From: Actinomycetota bacterium
GTDB lineage: Bacteria > Actinomycetota > Actinomycetes > Actinomycetales > Microbacteriaceae
Direction of reading: 5' to 3'
DNA length: 41,458 bases
Assembly (NCBI GenBank): GCA_018268515.1
Contig: JAFDWK010000073.1
Location: 460-41,917 of the forward strand
Under the pieces are notes generated by a model. That model had not been told where the DNA came from. It searched no databases and worked only from the letters and a program-made list of their open reading frames with translations. Made by a program: the position numbers and the translations under genes. This document shows, piece by piece, positions 1-7,825 of this stretch (positions within the stretch are counted from its first letter, which is position 1; each line of letters starts with the position of its first letter).

Positions 1-542
1 TGGCCGTCCATCATGCCGGAAAGGCCCAGCAGCTGCGATCCGGCGCGCGCCTGCGCGAGCGCCATTGCGACGTACCGCTCCAGGGTCGCGTCGTTGTCCA
101 CCGAGCCGTCGGGGGCGAGCACGCCGCAGTGGCCGTGGTCGGTGAACTCGTCCAGGCACAGGTCGGTCTGCACCACGAGCGCGTCGCCGACCTCGGCCGC
201 GAGCGCGGCGGTGGCGACGTTGAGGATCCCGTGCTCGTCGTCCGCACCGGATCCGATCGCGTCGCGCACCGCGGGAACGCCGAAGAGCATGATGCCGGTG
301 ACGCCCGCCTCGGCCGCCTCGACGGCGGCGCGGCGCAGCGAGTCGAGCGAGTGCTGCACGACGCCGGGCATGGATCCGATCGGGACCGGATCCGTCAGCC
401 CCTCACGCACGAAGGCGGGGAGCACCAGATGCCGCGGCAGCAGATCCGTCTCGCGCGCGAGGGATCGCACGGCGGCGGACTGCCGCAGCCGGCGCGGCCG
501 GACGTCGGGGAAGCCAGCCGTCGCGCCGAGCCCGCCGCTCAC
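1..542 (-). CDS. hemB: Delta-aminolevulinic acid dehydratase (porphobilinogen synthase), 3' end outside window
   Basis: Condenses two 5-aminolevulinate molecules to porphobilinogen in the cytosol. About 180 residues are visible and the gene continues past the left edge. The metal-site segment DLCLDEFTDHGHCG (C129, D131, C139) is typical of the family; Asp in place of the middle Cys of the classical three-Cys zinc site suggests a mixed or magnesium-type site. The fragment ends in LLGLSGMMDG, again family-typical. The start is the GTG at 542-540, which overlaps the hemD stop as GTGA. This is the same 4-bp coupling used by hemD on hemC and hemC on hemQ, so translation of the operon is probably coupled throughout. 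Confidence 0.95.
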   Translation of the reverse strand, partial: MSGGLGATAGFPDVRPRRLRQSAAVRSLARETDLLPRHLVLPAFVREGLTDPVPIGSMPGVVQHSLDSLRRAAVEAAEAGVTGIMLFGVPAVRDAIGSGADDEHGILNVATAALAAEVGDALVVQTDLCLDEFTDHGHCGVLAPDGSVDNDATLERYVAMALAQARAGSQLLGLSGMMDG

Positions 543-1348
543 GGGGCGAACTCGTCGGCGGCGTGCGGGAGGGTGAAGTGCGAGACGGCGTCGATGAGCG
601 CGTCGACCGTCTGCCGGTCGGCGACGACGGTGATCGGCAGGCCCGCCTTCTTCGCGTCCTTCGCGGTGCGCGGTCCGATCGCGGCGAGCAGGGTGGTGTC
701 GGGGATGTCCGGGAACTGCTCGCGCACCTGCTCGGCGACGGATCCGCTGGTCACGAGGATCGCGTTGATCCGGCCGTTCTGCACGTCGCGAAGGATCCGC
801 TCCGTGACCGGGACGCCGACGGTGCGATAGGCGACCACGCTCGACACGTCGTGACCGGCCTTGATCAGCGACTTGGTCAGCAGCGGCTTGGCGATCTCGC
901 TGCGCAGGGTCAGGATCCGCTTCGGCTGCGACTCGCGCGAGATGATCTGGCGCGCCATGCCCTCGGCCGAGTTGTCGTCCTCGGGCACCAGGTCCACGTG
1001 GTAGCCGACCGCGGCCAGGGCGGCGGCCGTGGTCTCGCCGACCGCGGCGATCTTCGTCGAGACCGGGATCACGGTGCGGTGCGCGAACAGCACGTCGACC
1101 GTGGTCGCACTGGTGATGGTGAGCCAGTCGAACTCGCCCGCGGCGAGCCGCACCAGGGCGTCATCGAGCGTCGGCTGGTCGTTGGTCGGCGCGAAGTTGA
1201 TCAGCGGCGCGACCACGGGCACGGCGCCCTGCGCGCGCAGGCTCGCGGCGACGCCGTCGCCCCAGGGCCCTCCGCGCGGCACGAGAACGCGCCAGCCGGT
1301 CAGCGGCTTGGCCTCTTGCTTCGTTTCAGTCATGATCATCGGGTTCAC
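539..1348 (-). CDS. hemD: Uroporphyrinogen-III synthase
   Basis: Closes and isomerises hydroxymethylbilane to uroporphyrinogen III. The protein is 269 residues, normal for the family, with the expected two-lobed alpha/beta pattern (opening near GWRVLVPRGGPWGD, later ILVTSGSVAEQV and AAIGPRTAKDAKKAGLPITV). The GTG at 1348 overlaps the hemC stop by four bases (GTGA). Internal ATGs at codons 4 and 6 are alternative starts, but the overlap matches its neighbours and is preferred. HemD sequences diverge strongly; the call rests on this fold pattern plus position between hemC and hemB. Confidence 0.93.
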   Translation of the reverse strand: MNPMIMTETKQEAKPLTGWRVLVPRGGPWGDGVAASLRAQGAVPVVAPLINFAPTNDQPTLDDALVRLAAGEFDWLTITSATTVDVLFAHRTVIPVSTKIAAVGETTAAALAAVGYHVDLVPEDDNSAEGMARQIISRESQPKRILTLRSEIAKPLLTKSLIKAGHDVSSVVAYRTVGVPVTERILRDVQNGRINAILVTSGSVAEQVREQFPDIPDTTLLAAIGPRTAKDAKKAGLPITVVADRQTVDALIDAVSHFTLPHAADEFAP

Positions 1349-2406
1349 GGGCGCGGGAGGAGGTCAGCCGCCCCACGTTCGAGCAGCCGATGGGCAACAG
1401 ACAACCCGATCCTTCGCGCTGCGTGGATCGGGTCTGCACCATCGGCAGAGTCCGCGCCGTTGCCACTGCCGTTGGGATGAATATACCCCTCGGCCGCACC
1501 CGGCGCCTCCACGGATGCTGGACGCAACGACTCCGTGACATCCAGCCCGATCCGCCAGCCGTCCTGCGGCGCATAGACCACGGCGCGCACGCGCAGGTCG
1601 CCGCCCTCGAGCACGGCGTGCGCGGCCATCGGCGCTTGGCAGCCCGAGTCGAGCCCCTCCAGCACCGCCCGCTCCGCGGTGACCGCGATGCGGGTGGCCT
1701 CGTCGTCCAGCGCCGCGAGCGCGGCGAGCAGCTCCGCCGGGGCCTCGGCGATGGTCTCGACCGCGAGCGCGCCCTGGCCCGGGGCGGTGGGCCACTCGGC
1801 GAGTCCGAGCTGCTCCGCCTTCAGCTCTCCGAGCACCGCACGGTCGGGCGCGGCGCCATCGGAGACGGGGCCGCCGAGCCGGCTCAACCCTGCCGCGGCG
1901 AGGATCACGCCGTCGAGCTCGCCGGTGGCCACGCGCTGCAGCCGGGAGTCGACGTTGCCGCGCAGATCCGTGGTGCGCAGGCGCGGGTTGCGCACATGCA
2001 CCTGCGCGATCCGGCGCGGGGATCCGGTGCCGATCGCGGATCCGCTCTTCAGCTCGTGCAGCGGCGTGCCGTCGCGGGTGATCGCGACGTCGCGGGCGTC
2101 GGCGCGGACCGGGGTCGCGGCGATGACGAGTCCGTCCGGCACCTGGGTCGGCAGATCCTTCAGTGAGTGCACCAGGAAGTCGCACTCGCCGCGTCGCAGC
2201 GCGTCGCGCAGTGCCGTGGCGAACACGCCCTGCCCGCCGATCTCGCTGAGCGACGCGCGGTTGGTGTCGCCCTCGCTCGTGATCGGCACGAGTTCCACCG
2301 GGTGCCCGGACACCCGCTCCAGCGCGGCGGCGACGTGTCCGGACTGTGCCTGGGCGAGGGCGCTGCGCCGGGTGCCCAGGCGGATGACGCCGGCGCCTGC
2401 CGTCAC
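1345..2406 (-). CDS. hemC: Hydroxymethylbilane synthase (porphobilinogen deaminase)
   Basis: Polymerises four porphobilinogen units into hydroxymethylbilane. The product is 353 residues. It opens with the family N-terminus (IRLGTRRSALAQAQ, residues 8-21), continues through FLVHSLKDLPT and GNVDSRLQRV, and carries the cofactor-attachment cysteine in DSGCQAPMAAH (about C256), where the dipyrromethane primer binds. The start is the GTG at 2406 that overlaps the hemQ stop (GTGA). An open frame extends further upstream, but that part is only the hemQ region read out of frame. It is the second gene of the hemQ-hemC-hemD-hemB operon. Confidence 0.96.
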   Translation of the reverse strand: MTAGAGVIRLGTRRSALAQAQSGHVAAALERVSGHPVELVPITSEGDTNRASLSEIGGQGVFATALRDALRRGECDFLVHSLKDLPTQVPDGLVIAATPVRADARDVAITRDGTPLHELKSGSAIGTGSPRRIAQVHVRNPRLRTTDLRGNVDSRLQRVATGELDGVILAAAGLSRLGGPVSDGAAPDRAVLGELKAEQLGLAEWPTAPGQGALAVETIAEAPAELLAALAALDDEATRIAVTAERAVLEGLDSGCQAPMAAHAVLEGGDLRVRAVVYAPQDGWRIGLDVTESLRPASVEAPGAAEGYIHPNGSGNGADSADGADPIHAARRIGLSVAHRLLERGAADLLPRP

Positions 2407-3107
2407 TGCAGCACCTCGGGGATCTCGTCGAGCCGCACACGGCGTCCCGTGTAGAAGGGAACCTCCTCCTTCACGTAGCGGCGGGCGTCGGTGTAGCGCA
2501 GGTCGCGCATGAGGTCGACCAGCTCGGTGAGGTCGTCCGCTTCGAGCGGCAGCAGCCACTCGTAGTCGCCGAGGGCGAAGGCGGCCACGGTGTTGGCGAT
2601 GACCCCGCGGAACGCGGCGCCCTTGCGCCCGTGCTCGGCGAGCATGCGGCGGCGGTCGTCCTCCTCCACGAGGTACCACTCCGGGGTGCGCACGAACGGG
2701 TACAGGCAGAGCCAGTCCTTCGGCTCGACGCCCCGCAGGAAGCCGGGCACGTGCGCGCGGTTGAACTCGGCGTCGCGGTGCACGCCCATCACGTTCCACA
2801 CCGGCAGCAGGGTGCGCAGCAGCTCGGTGCGTCGCAGCCGGCGCAGAGCCAGCTGCAGCTCCTCGGGGTTCGGGCCGTGCAGCCAGACCATGAGGTCGGC
2901 CTGGGCCTTGAGGCCCGAGACGTCGTAGAAGCCGCGGACCGAGATCCCGCCTTCCTCGATGAGACGGACGATGTCCTCCAGCTCCGTCGAGTCGGACTCG
3001 GTCACCGGAGCGGAGGGGTCGCGGCGCCACACGGCCCAGAGGGTGAACCCCTGGGGGGAGGCGTCGGAGTCGGCGGCGAGCACGGGCGATTCAGCAGCTT
3101 CAGCCAT
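2403..3107 (-). CDS. hemQ: Coproheme decarboxylase HemQ/ChdC (chlorite dismutase-like fold)
   Basis: Catalyses the last step of the coproporphyrin-dependent pathway of Gram-positive bacteria, oxidative decarboxylation of coproheme to heme b using peroxide. The 234-residue protein shows the actinobacterial signature YPFVRTPEWYL with catalytic Tyr136, a conserved His119 in NRAHVPGFL, and the likely proximal heme ligand His159 in MLAEHGRKG. The ATG at 3107 is preceded by CAGACT plus exactly six bases (ggatcc), a leaderless-type start found repeatedly in this window. It is the promoter-proximal gene of the hemQCDB operon. Its presence means heme is made through coproheme here, not protoporphyrin. 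Confidence 0.95.
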   Translation of the reverse strand: MAEAAESPVLAADSDASPQGFTLWAVWRRDPSAPVTESDSTELEDIVRLIEEGGISVRGFYDVSGLKAQADLMVWLHGPNPEELQLALRRLRRTELLRTLLPVWNVMGVHRDAEFNRAHVPGFLRGVEPKDWLCLYPFVRTPEWYLVEEDDRRRMLAEHGRKGAAFRGVIANTVAAFALGDYEWLLPLEADDLTELVDLMRDLRYTDARRYVKEEVPFYTGRRVRLDEIPEVLQ

Positions 3108-3119
3108 GGATCCAGTCTG
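3108..3119 (-). promoter_or_regulatory. Leaderless -10 element of hemQ
   Basis: On the minus strand CAGACT (3119-3114) is followed by ggatcc and then ATG. The A at position 2, T at position 6 and six-base spacing match the other leaderless starts in the window, though the first T of TANNNT is missing. Confidence 0.5.
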
Positions 3120-3225
3120 CCCCCTCCGCCTATGAGGCAGGGACGCATGACGGATCCCGCGCCCACGACGCCGGATCGGCCGGCTGCCCCGGTCGGTCGA
3201 CTGCCCAGCTGCCCCGGCTGCCCGG

Positions 3226-3343
3226 TTCCTCGGTCGCGACGCCGGGACCGGCCGGGTACCCCGGTCGCGACGCCGGGACCGGCCGGGTACCTCGGTCGCG
3301 ACGTCGGGACCGGCCCGGTACCTCGGTCGCGACGTCGGACCGG
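3226..3343. repeat. 31-bp tandem repeat, about 3.8 copies
   Basis: Units begin at 3226, 3257, 3288 and 3319, each containing CTCGGTCGCGACG or CCCGGTCGCGACG followed by TCGGGACCGG or a close variant; the last copy is incomplete. It lies in the non-coding stretch upstream of hemQ. I see no gene in 3120-3530. Confidence 0.85.
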
Positions 3344-3355
3344 TTGGCTCCTTCG

Positions 3356-3402
3356 GCTGACCCGCTGACCCGCTGACCCGCTGACCCGCTGACCCGCTGA
3401 CC
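3356..3402. repeat. 8-bp tandem repeat GCTGACCC, nearly six copies
   Basis: Five perfect GCTGACCC units occupy 3356-3395 and a sixth partial unit ends at 3402. It directly precedes the large inverted repeat at 3398-3476. The 8-bp unit is not a multiple of three, which argues against coding. Confidence 0.9.
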
Positions 3403-3476
3403 GCGAGACTCCAACGGGGCGACGAGACTGCACGTCAGGCATGCAGTCTCGTCGCGGAGTTGCAGTCTCGCGGTCA
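3398..3476. terminator. Long imperfect hairpin, 35-nt arms, 9-nt loop
   Basis: The left arm begins TGACCGCGAGACT and ends CGACGAGACTGCA; the right arm is its reverse complement with four differences (31 of 35 paired), around loop CGTCAGGCA. It lies downstream of the minus-strand gene ending at 3531 and upstream of hemQ, so it probably ends or insulates the envelope-gene operon. There is no T-tract, so intrinsic termination is an inference from position. Confidence 0.55.
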
Positions 3477-3530
3477 GGACGATGCGGATCGCGGCGGGAT
3501 CCGGTTCCGGCGCGGGCGGCCGGATCCGAC

Positions 3531-3806
3531 TCAGCGCGCGATGCTGCGGGCGACGGCCCAGACGATGCCGCCGACGACCGCGGCGACGCCGACGGCCGCG
3601 GCCACGGCGCCGACCGGGTTGCGCTGCGCGAACGAGCGCAGCTTGACCTTGCCCTCGACGGTCGCCTTCTCGAGACGACGGGGCACGTTGCCCTTCTCCT
3701 CGATCGCGAGCAGCGCCGCCTTCAGCTCGGCACGGGCCGAAGCGACGGGATCGACGATCCCGTTCGGCACGGCGGTGCGCGGGATGTTCACCGGATCAAC
3801 GGCCAT
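3531..3806 (-). CDS. Small membrane-anchored protein, DUF3618-like
   Basis: A 91-residue protein: a charged helical N-terminal part (residues about 20-60, ASARAELKAALLAIEEKG) followed by one C-terminal membrane segment (about 65-88, NPVGAVAAAVGVAAVVGGIV). This layout resembles actinobacterial DUF3618-type envelope proteins; the exact family is uncertain. It overlaps the preceding holin-like gene by 11 bp and has a strong ribosome binding site, AAGGAGG, inside that gene just before the ATG at 3806. It is the last gene of a three-gene envelope operon whose function I cannot name. Confidence 0.75.
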   Translation of the reverse strand: MAVDPVNIPRTAVPNGIVDPVASARAELKAALLAIEEKGNVPRRLEKATVEGKVKLRSFAQRNPVGAVAAAVGVAAVVGGIVWAVARSIAR

Positions 3807-4200
3807 CGCCGGCCTCCTTCACGATGCGGATGTCAGTGGCGACGGCCTGCGCGGGGTTCTCCCGGTGCAGGACCTTCCGGAACTTCAGCACCCCGAGCAG
3901 GGCGAACACGAGCACCGCGAGCAGCAGGATCCCGAACGTGATGATCGCCGACAGCCACACCGGGAACCACGACGAGAGTCCGGCGATCGCGAACACGAGC
4001 ACGACCGGGACGGTCCAGAACAGGAAGAACAGCGCGACCAGGAACCAGACGCTGCCGATGCCGGCGTCCTTCGCGGTCCGCGAGATCCAGGTCTTGGCCG
4101 CGTCGATCTCGGCCTTGACGAGGTTGCTGACCAGGTCGGGGAGGTCGCCGAGCAGCGTCAGCAGACTGTCGTCGGCGCGATCCCGGAAATTGCCGGCCAT
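3796..4200 (-). CDS. Phage-holin-like membrane protein (putative actinobacterial Holin-X, superfamily III)
   Basis: A 134-residue protein with an amphipathic N-terminus (DSLLTLLGDLPDLVSNLVKAEI) and two strongly hydrophobic segments at roughly 48-72 and 77-105, then a basic tail. The pattern LVKAEIDAAKTW followed by two membrane helices is that of the actinobacterial Holin-X (PF07332-type) family. Despite the name these are usually chromosomal envelope proteins, and nothing phage-like is nearby. The ATG at 4200 lies one base beyond the stop of the upstream YtxH-like gene; a longer upstream frame exists but is the shadow of that gene. It is the middle gene of the envelope operon. Confidence 0.82.
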   Translation of the reverse strand: MAGNFRDRADDSLLTLLGDLPDLVSNLVKAEIDAAKTWISRTAKDAGIGSVWFLVALFFLFWTVPVVLVFAIAGLSSWFPVWLSAIITFGILLLAVLVFALLGVLKFRKVLHRENPAQAVATDIRIVKEAGDGR

Positions 4201-4201
4201 G

Positions 4202-4624
4202 TCAGGAGCCCGCGGCCGGCTTCTTCGGCGCGCTCTTCGCAGCCGACGCCGCGCGGGGCTTCGTCCTGCCCGCGGCAGCCGCTGCGGATGCCTCCGCAGC
4301 CGCGACGGTCTCCTCGGCGGCCTGCTTGACATCGGCCGCGACCGTCTTTCCGCTCGCGATGGTGGTGTCGACGCGCTGGCCCGGCGTGCCGTCGGACGTG
4401 GCGGCCTTGACGATCTTCACGGCACCGGTCCACAGCGCCTGCGGCACGGCCGCCGCCTGCGTCTTCGCGAAGTCCTGCACCTTGTGCACCTGCGCCTGCA
4501 CCGGATCGAGGTTCCAGACTTTGAGCCACTGCTTCTTGATCTGCTCGTAGCGCTCACGCCCGGCACGGGTGCCCAGCACGTATCCGACGCCGAGTCCGAC
4601 GACGAGTCCGAACTTCCCCTTCAT
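4202..4624 (-). CDS. YtxH-like protein with Ala/Lys-rich tail
   Basis: A 140-residue protein. The N-terminus has a short glycine-rich membrane segment (KFGLVVGLGVGYVLGTRAGR, residues 4-23), typical of YtxH-like actinobacterial proteins, followed by a helical region and a low-complexity Ala/Pro/Lys tail from about residue 105. The ATG at 4624 is preceded by GAGGAG. It is the promoter-proximal gene of the three-gene envelope operon. The function is unknown; the family is commonly treated as stress- or envelope-associated. Confidence 0.78.
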   Translation of the reverse strand: MKGKFGLVVGLGVGYVLGTRAGRERYEQIKKQWLKVWNLDPVQAQVHKVQDFAKTQAAAVPQALWTGAVKIVKAATSDGTPGQRVDTTIASGKTVAADVKQAAEETVAAAEASAAAAAGRTKPRAASAAKSAPKKPAAGS

Positions 4625-5017
4625 GGGGTCTCCTCACGATTGCGGTCTCTGCGGACCTCCAGCGTAACCCTGTATTCCGATTTCGGCATCTATCGGCCGA
4701 ACGGATCCGGATCCCCCGCCGGATCCGACACCCAGAGAGGGACCACGCTCCGTTCCCTGGTCGTTCCCTGGTCGCGAATGGCACCATTTCTTCGTTCGAG
4801 GGCGCAATCTGCGACCAGCGAGCGAAGGTGCGGGACTCTCCGTCCGGTCCGCGTGTCACCTCTGCCTCACCCGGGAGCACGCCGCCCGGGCGCGCGGGAG
4901 CACGCGGCCGGGACGCCACCTCGGCGGACGCCGCCCGGGCGCGCGGGAGGACGCGGCCGGGCGTGCCCTCGGAGCACGCCGCCCGGGCACCCGGGAGCAC
5001 GCCGCCCGGGCGCGCCC
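4625..5017. other. Intergenic region between hemY end and envelope operon: promoter area plus degenerate GC repeats
   Basis: I see no gene. 4625-4700 should hold the promoter of the minus-strand envelope operon. 4768-4818 has a weak inverted repeat CTGGTCGC...GCGACCAG with a long loop, preceded by a tandem GTTCCCTG. 4870-5017 consists of degenerate copies around GAGCACGCCGCCCGGG, downstream of hemY. They can fold extensively and may act as a terminator, but no single clean stem-loop with a T-run stands out. Confidence 0.5.
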
Positions 5018-6595
5018 TCAGCCCCAGAGCAGGGCGTGGCGGATCCGCTCCGCCTCGGCCTTCGCATGCGGGACGACCTGGGCGAGGCCGGTACCGCTCA
5101 GCCACGCCCCCGTCGCTGCGATGCCCGGCACGGCCGCGATGGCCTGGGCTGCCGCGGTGCGCCGCTCGGCCGCGCCCAGCACCGCCGAGGGCTGCGCCTG
5201 CACGAACCGCGCGCGGTGGCTCCCGCGCAGCTGCCCGGGATCCAGGGCGACGCCGAGCAGCGCCGATGCTTCGGCGAGCGCGAGCGCACCGGCGGCCTCG
5301 TCGTCGAGGGCGGACGTCGCCGGCTCCTCGCCGGCCGAGCCGAAGGACACCCGCACGACGTGCCGGGACCCCGCGCGCTCACGCAGCCAGGCCCACTTCG
5401 CGGTGCTGTGGGTGAGCGCCTTGGCCGTGTGCGACCCGGGAACGGTGAGCACCCCGGATCCGCGCGGGGCCGCGTCCAGCACCGGCGCATCGAGCACGAG
5501 GGTGACGATCTCGATGTGCGGCGAGGATCCGGTCGCGACGTCGGCGAGTCCGGGCACGTGCGCGGCGAGGAGACGCCGCGCGGTCTGCTCATCCGCAGCG
5601 AGGATCACCGCGTCGAACCGGGCGGTGCCCTCGGCACGATCCGGGACGCCGTCGTCCAGGCCCGCGGTCCCGGTCGCCGTCTCCGGATCCGGATCCGGCT
5701 CCGGATCCGCGATGCGCACGATCCAGGCGTCGCCGTCGCGCTCGAGCGCCTCGACCGGCTCCCCGGTGCGCACCTCGGATCCGAGCACCTCGAGACGGGC
5801 GACGAGGGCGTCGACGAGACCCGACATGCCACCGCTCAGGCCCTGCACGGCGGCGCCGGGGGTGCGCGCGGAGCCTGCCGTGATCTCGGCGACCGCACCC
5901 GAGAGCGATCCGGAGCGGGTCAACGCCGCGTTCAGCGCCGGCGCGGCGACGTCGAGGTCGATGTCATCCGGGTGCGCGGAGTACACCCCCGTGCTGACGG
6001 GCGCGACGAGCCGCTCGAGCACGCGAGCCCCCATGCGCTTGCGCACGAGCCGGCCAAGACTGTGCTCGTGACCGATCGTGAGCGGCGGACGCAGCCGGTC
6101 CACCCAGGCCCGCCAGGTGCCGCTCCAGCCGATCACGCGGCGCACGTCCTCGGCGAACGGGTTCGCGGGGATGCCGAGCAGTCCGCCCTTGGGCAGCGGG
6201 GCCGCTCCCCCGGGGACGCCCGCCACCCAGGCGCCGCCGGGCTCGGGCGACACCACGCGGTCGTCGAGTCCGAGGTCGGTGAGCAGAGCCCGTACGTGCC
6301 CGCCGCGCACCGCGAAGCTCTCCGCGCCGGCGTCGAAGGACAGACCGTCGGCCTCGCCGGATCGCACGGCGCCGCCCGTGCGCTCCTGCGCCTCGAAGAC
6401 CGTGGCGTGCGCGCCGATCGCCGCGACCGACTCGGCCGCGACCAGGCCCGCGATGCCGCCGCCGATCACGGCGACCCGCAGCTTCGCCGCCTTCGCGGCG
6501 AGCTCCGGGGCGTGCGGGTCGGAGGCCGGCGCCCCGGCCCGCTCAGGATCCTGCGGTGCGGCCGCGGGCGAGGGGACCGGATCCGGCGTGCTCAT
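5018..6595 (-). CDS. hemY: Coproporphyrinogen III oxidase / protoporphyrinogen oxidase-type FAD enzyme (HemY/CgoX)
   Basis: An FAD-dependent oxidase of 525 residues. In a pathway with HemQ it should oxidise coproporphyrinogen III to coproporphyrin III. The dinucleotide-binding motif [15 protein letters not shown] lies at residues 44-58 after a disordered Pro/Ala/Asp-rich N-terminus, and the C-terminus has the family pattern [20 protein letters not shown], which completes the FAD site. Residues about 290-315 form an unusual Asp/Pro/Glu-rich insertion encoded by repeated GGATCC. The ATG at 6595 overlaps the hemE stop (ATGA), so the two are translationally coupled. Confidence 0.93.
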   Translation of the reverse strand: MSTPDPVPSPAAAPQDPERAGAPASDPHAPELAAKAAKLRVAVIGGGIAGLVAAESVAAIGAHATVFEAQERTGGAVRSGEADGLSFDAGAESFAVRGGHVRALLTDLGLDDRVVSPEPGGAWVAGVPGGAAPLPKGGLLGIPANPFAEDVRRVIGWSGTWRAWVDRLRPPLTIGHEHSLGRLVRKRMGARVLERLVAPVSTGVYSAHPDDIDLDVAAPALNAALTRSGSLSGAVAEITAGSARTPGAAVQGLSGGMSGLVDALVARLEVLGSEVRTGEPVEALERDGDAWIVRIADPEPDPDPETATGTAGLDDGVPDRAEGTARFDAVILAADEQTARRLLAAHVPGLADVATGSSPHIEIVTLVLDAPVLDAAPRGSGVLTVPGSHTAKALTHSTAKWAWLRERAGSRHVVRVSFGSAGEEPATSALDDEAAGALALAEASALLGVALDPGQLRGSHRARFVQAQPSAVLGAAERRTAAAQAIAAVPGIAATGAWLSGTGLAQVVPHAKAEAERIRHALLWG

Positions 6596-7650
6596 CGCCC
6601 CGCTCCGGAGGCGACCGACTCGATGCGGACCTCGTGCGCGAGCTCGACGATGCGGGTGAGCACGGCGGGATCGGTCTCCGGCGGCACGCCGTGGCCGAGA
6701 TTCAGGATGTGCGCGCGGGCGGCCGTGCCGCGGCGCAGCACGTCGCGCACGTGCGCCTCGAGCACGGACCACGGTGCGGTGAGCAGCGCGGGGTCGATGT
6801 TGCCCTGCACGGTCACGTCGTCGCCGAGCACGGCGACGGCCTCGTCCAGCGGCAGGCGCCAGTCGACGCCGACGGCGTCGGCGCGCCCGTCCAGGCGCAT
6901 GTCGGCGAGGAACGGTCCGGTACCCACGCCGAAGTGGATGACCGGGGCCTCGATGCCGTCGACCGCGGCGGCCGAGTGCGGTGCGACGAACGCACGGTAG
7001 TCGGCGGGGCTGAGCGACCCCGCCCACGAGTCGAACAGCTGCACGGCGCTCGCCCCCGCCGCGCGCTGCGCGTCGAGGAAGGTCCGGGACAGGCGCGCGA
7101 GCCAGCCGGCGAGCCGGTTCCACGAATCCGGATCCGTGTGCATCATCGCGCGGGCGCGCAGGTGCTCCTTGGACGGACCGCCCTCGACGAGGTAGGCGGC
7201 GAGCGTGAACGGCGCTCCCGCGAAGCCGATGAGCGGGGTGGTGTCGCCGAGCTCCGCGACGACGAGCCGGACGGCCTCGGCGATCTGCGTCGTGTCGAGG
7301 GTGTCGGGGTCGATCTCGGTGATCCGGTCGACGTCGGCGGCGGTGTGCACGGGCGACGCGAAGACCGGGCCGCGGCCGGGCTCGATCTCGACCTCGACGC
7401 CGGCGAGCCGCAGCGGCACCACGATGTCGCTGAAGAAGATGCCCGCATCGACCCCGTGCCGGCGCACCGGCTGCAGCGTGATCTCCGCGGCGAGGTCGGG
7501 GGTGAGGCACGCGTCGAGCATCCGGGTGCCGACCCGCAGGTCGCGGTACTCCGGCAGCGAGCGCCCGGCCTGGCGCATGAACCACACCGGAGTCGTGCCG
7601 GGGCGGGTTCCGGCAAGGGCGCGCAGCAGCGGGGCGTCGTCGAGAGGCAT
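6592..7650 (-). CDS. hemE: Uroporphyrinogen decarboxylase
   Basis: Decarboxylates the four acetate side chains of uroporphyrinogen III to give coproporphyrinogen III. The 352-residue protein carries the N-terminal signature [13 protein letters not shown] (residues 24-36), [17 protein letters not shown], the central WAGSLSP and the C-terminal [15 protein letters not shown] chose the ATG at 7650 ([14 protein letters not shown]): it fits the family N-terminus and is preceded by GAGAAT plus six bases (ggatcc), a leaderless-type promoter. The longer open frame upstream is non-coding sequence. It starts the hemE-hemY unit and is divergent from hemA. Confidence 0.96.
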   Translation of the reverse strand: MPLDDAPLLRALAGTRPGTTPVWFMRQAGRSLPEYRDLRVGTRMLDACLTPDLAAEITLQPVRRHGVDAGIFFSDIVVPLRLAGVEVEIEPGRGPVFASPVHTAADVDRITEIDPDTLDTTQIAEAVRLVVAELGDTTPLIGFAGAPFTLAAYLVEGGPSKEHLRARAMMHTDPDSWNRLAGWLARLSRTFLDAQRAAGASAVQLFDSWAGSLSPADYRAFVAPHSAAAVDGIEAPVIHFGVGTGPFLADMRLDGRADAVGVDWRLPLDEAVAVLGDDVTVQGNIDPALLTAPWSVLEAHVRDVLRRGTAARAHILNLGHGVPPETDPAVLTRIVELAHEVRIESVASGAGR

Positions 7651-7662
7651 GGATCCATTCTC
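7651..7662 (-). promoter_or_regulatory. Leaderless -10 element of hemE
   Basis: On the minus strand GAGAAT (7662-7657), six bases ggatcc, then ATG. The GGAGA inside it could also be read as a weak ribosome binding site, so a leadered transcript is not excluded. Confidence 0.5.
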
Positions 7663-7813
7663 CCCGACCCGCCTTTGCGGTGTTCGACCGGCTCCGGATC
7701 CGGCCTCCGCGCTGGCCTTCGGATCCGGCTTCCGTACGCTCCGGCGGAGGCCGGCATCGCGGCTCCCATGTCGCCGTGCGACAGCGTCCAGGATCCGCAA
7801 AGGCCTCCGAGCG

Positions 7814-7819
7814 TAAACT
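7814..7819 (+). promoter_or_regulatory. Leaderless -10 element of hemA (TAAACT)
   Basis: TAAACT fits the actinobacterial TANNNT -10 and is followed by exactly six bases and the GTG start. No Shine-Dalgarno sequence is present, so transcription probably starts at the initiator codon. Confidence 0.65.
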
Positions 7820-7825
7820 CACAGG

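Noticed and set aside
3226-3402. CRISPR array
   Set aside because: Repeats are directly adjacent without unique spacers, and no cas genes are present.
3824-7000. Long plus-strand open frame opposite hemY/hemE and the envelope genes
   Set aside because: Antisense shadow: crosses several real genes and a non-coding region, with no domains.
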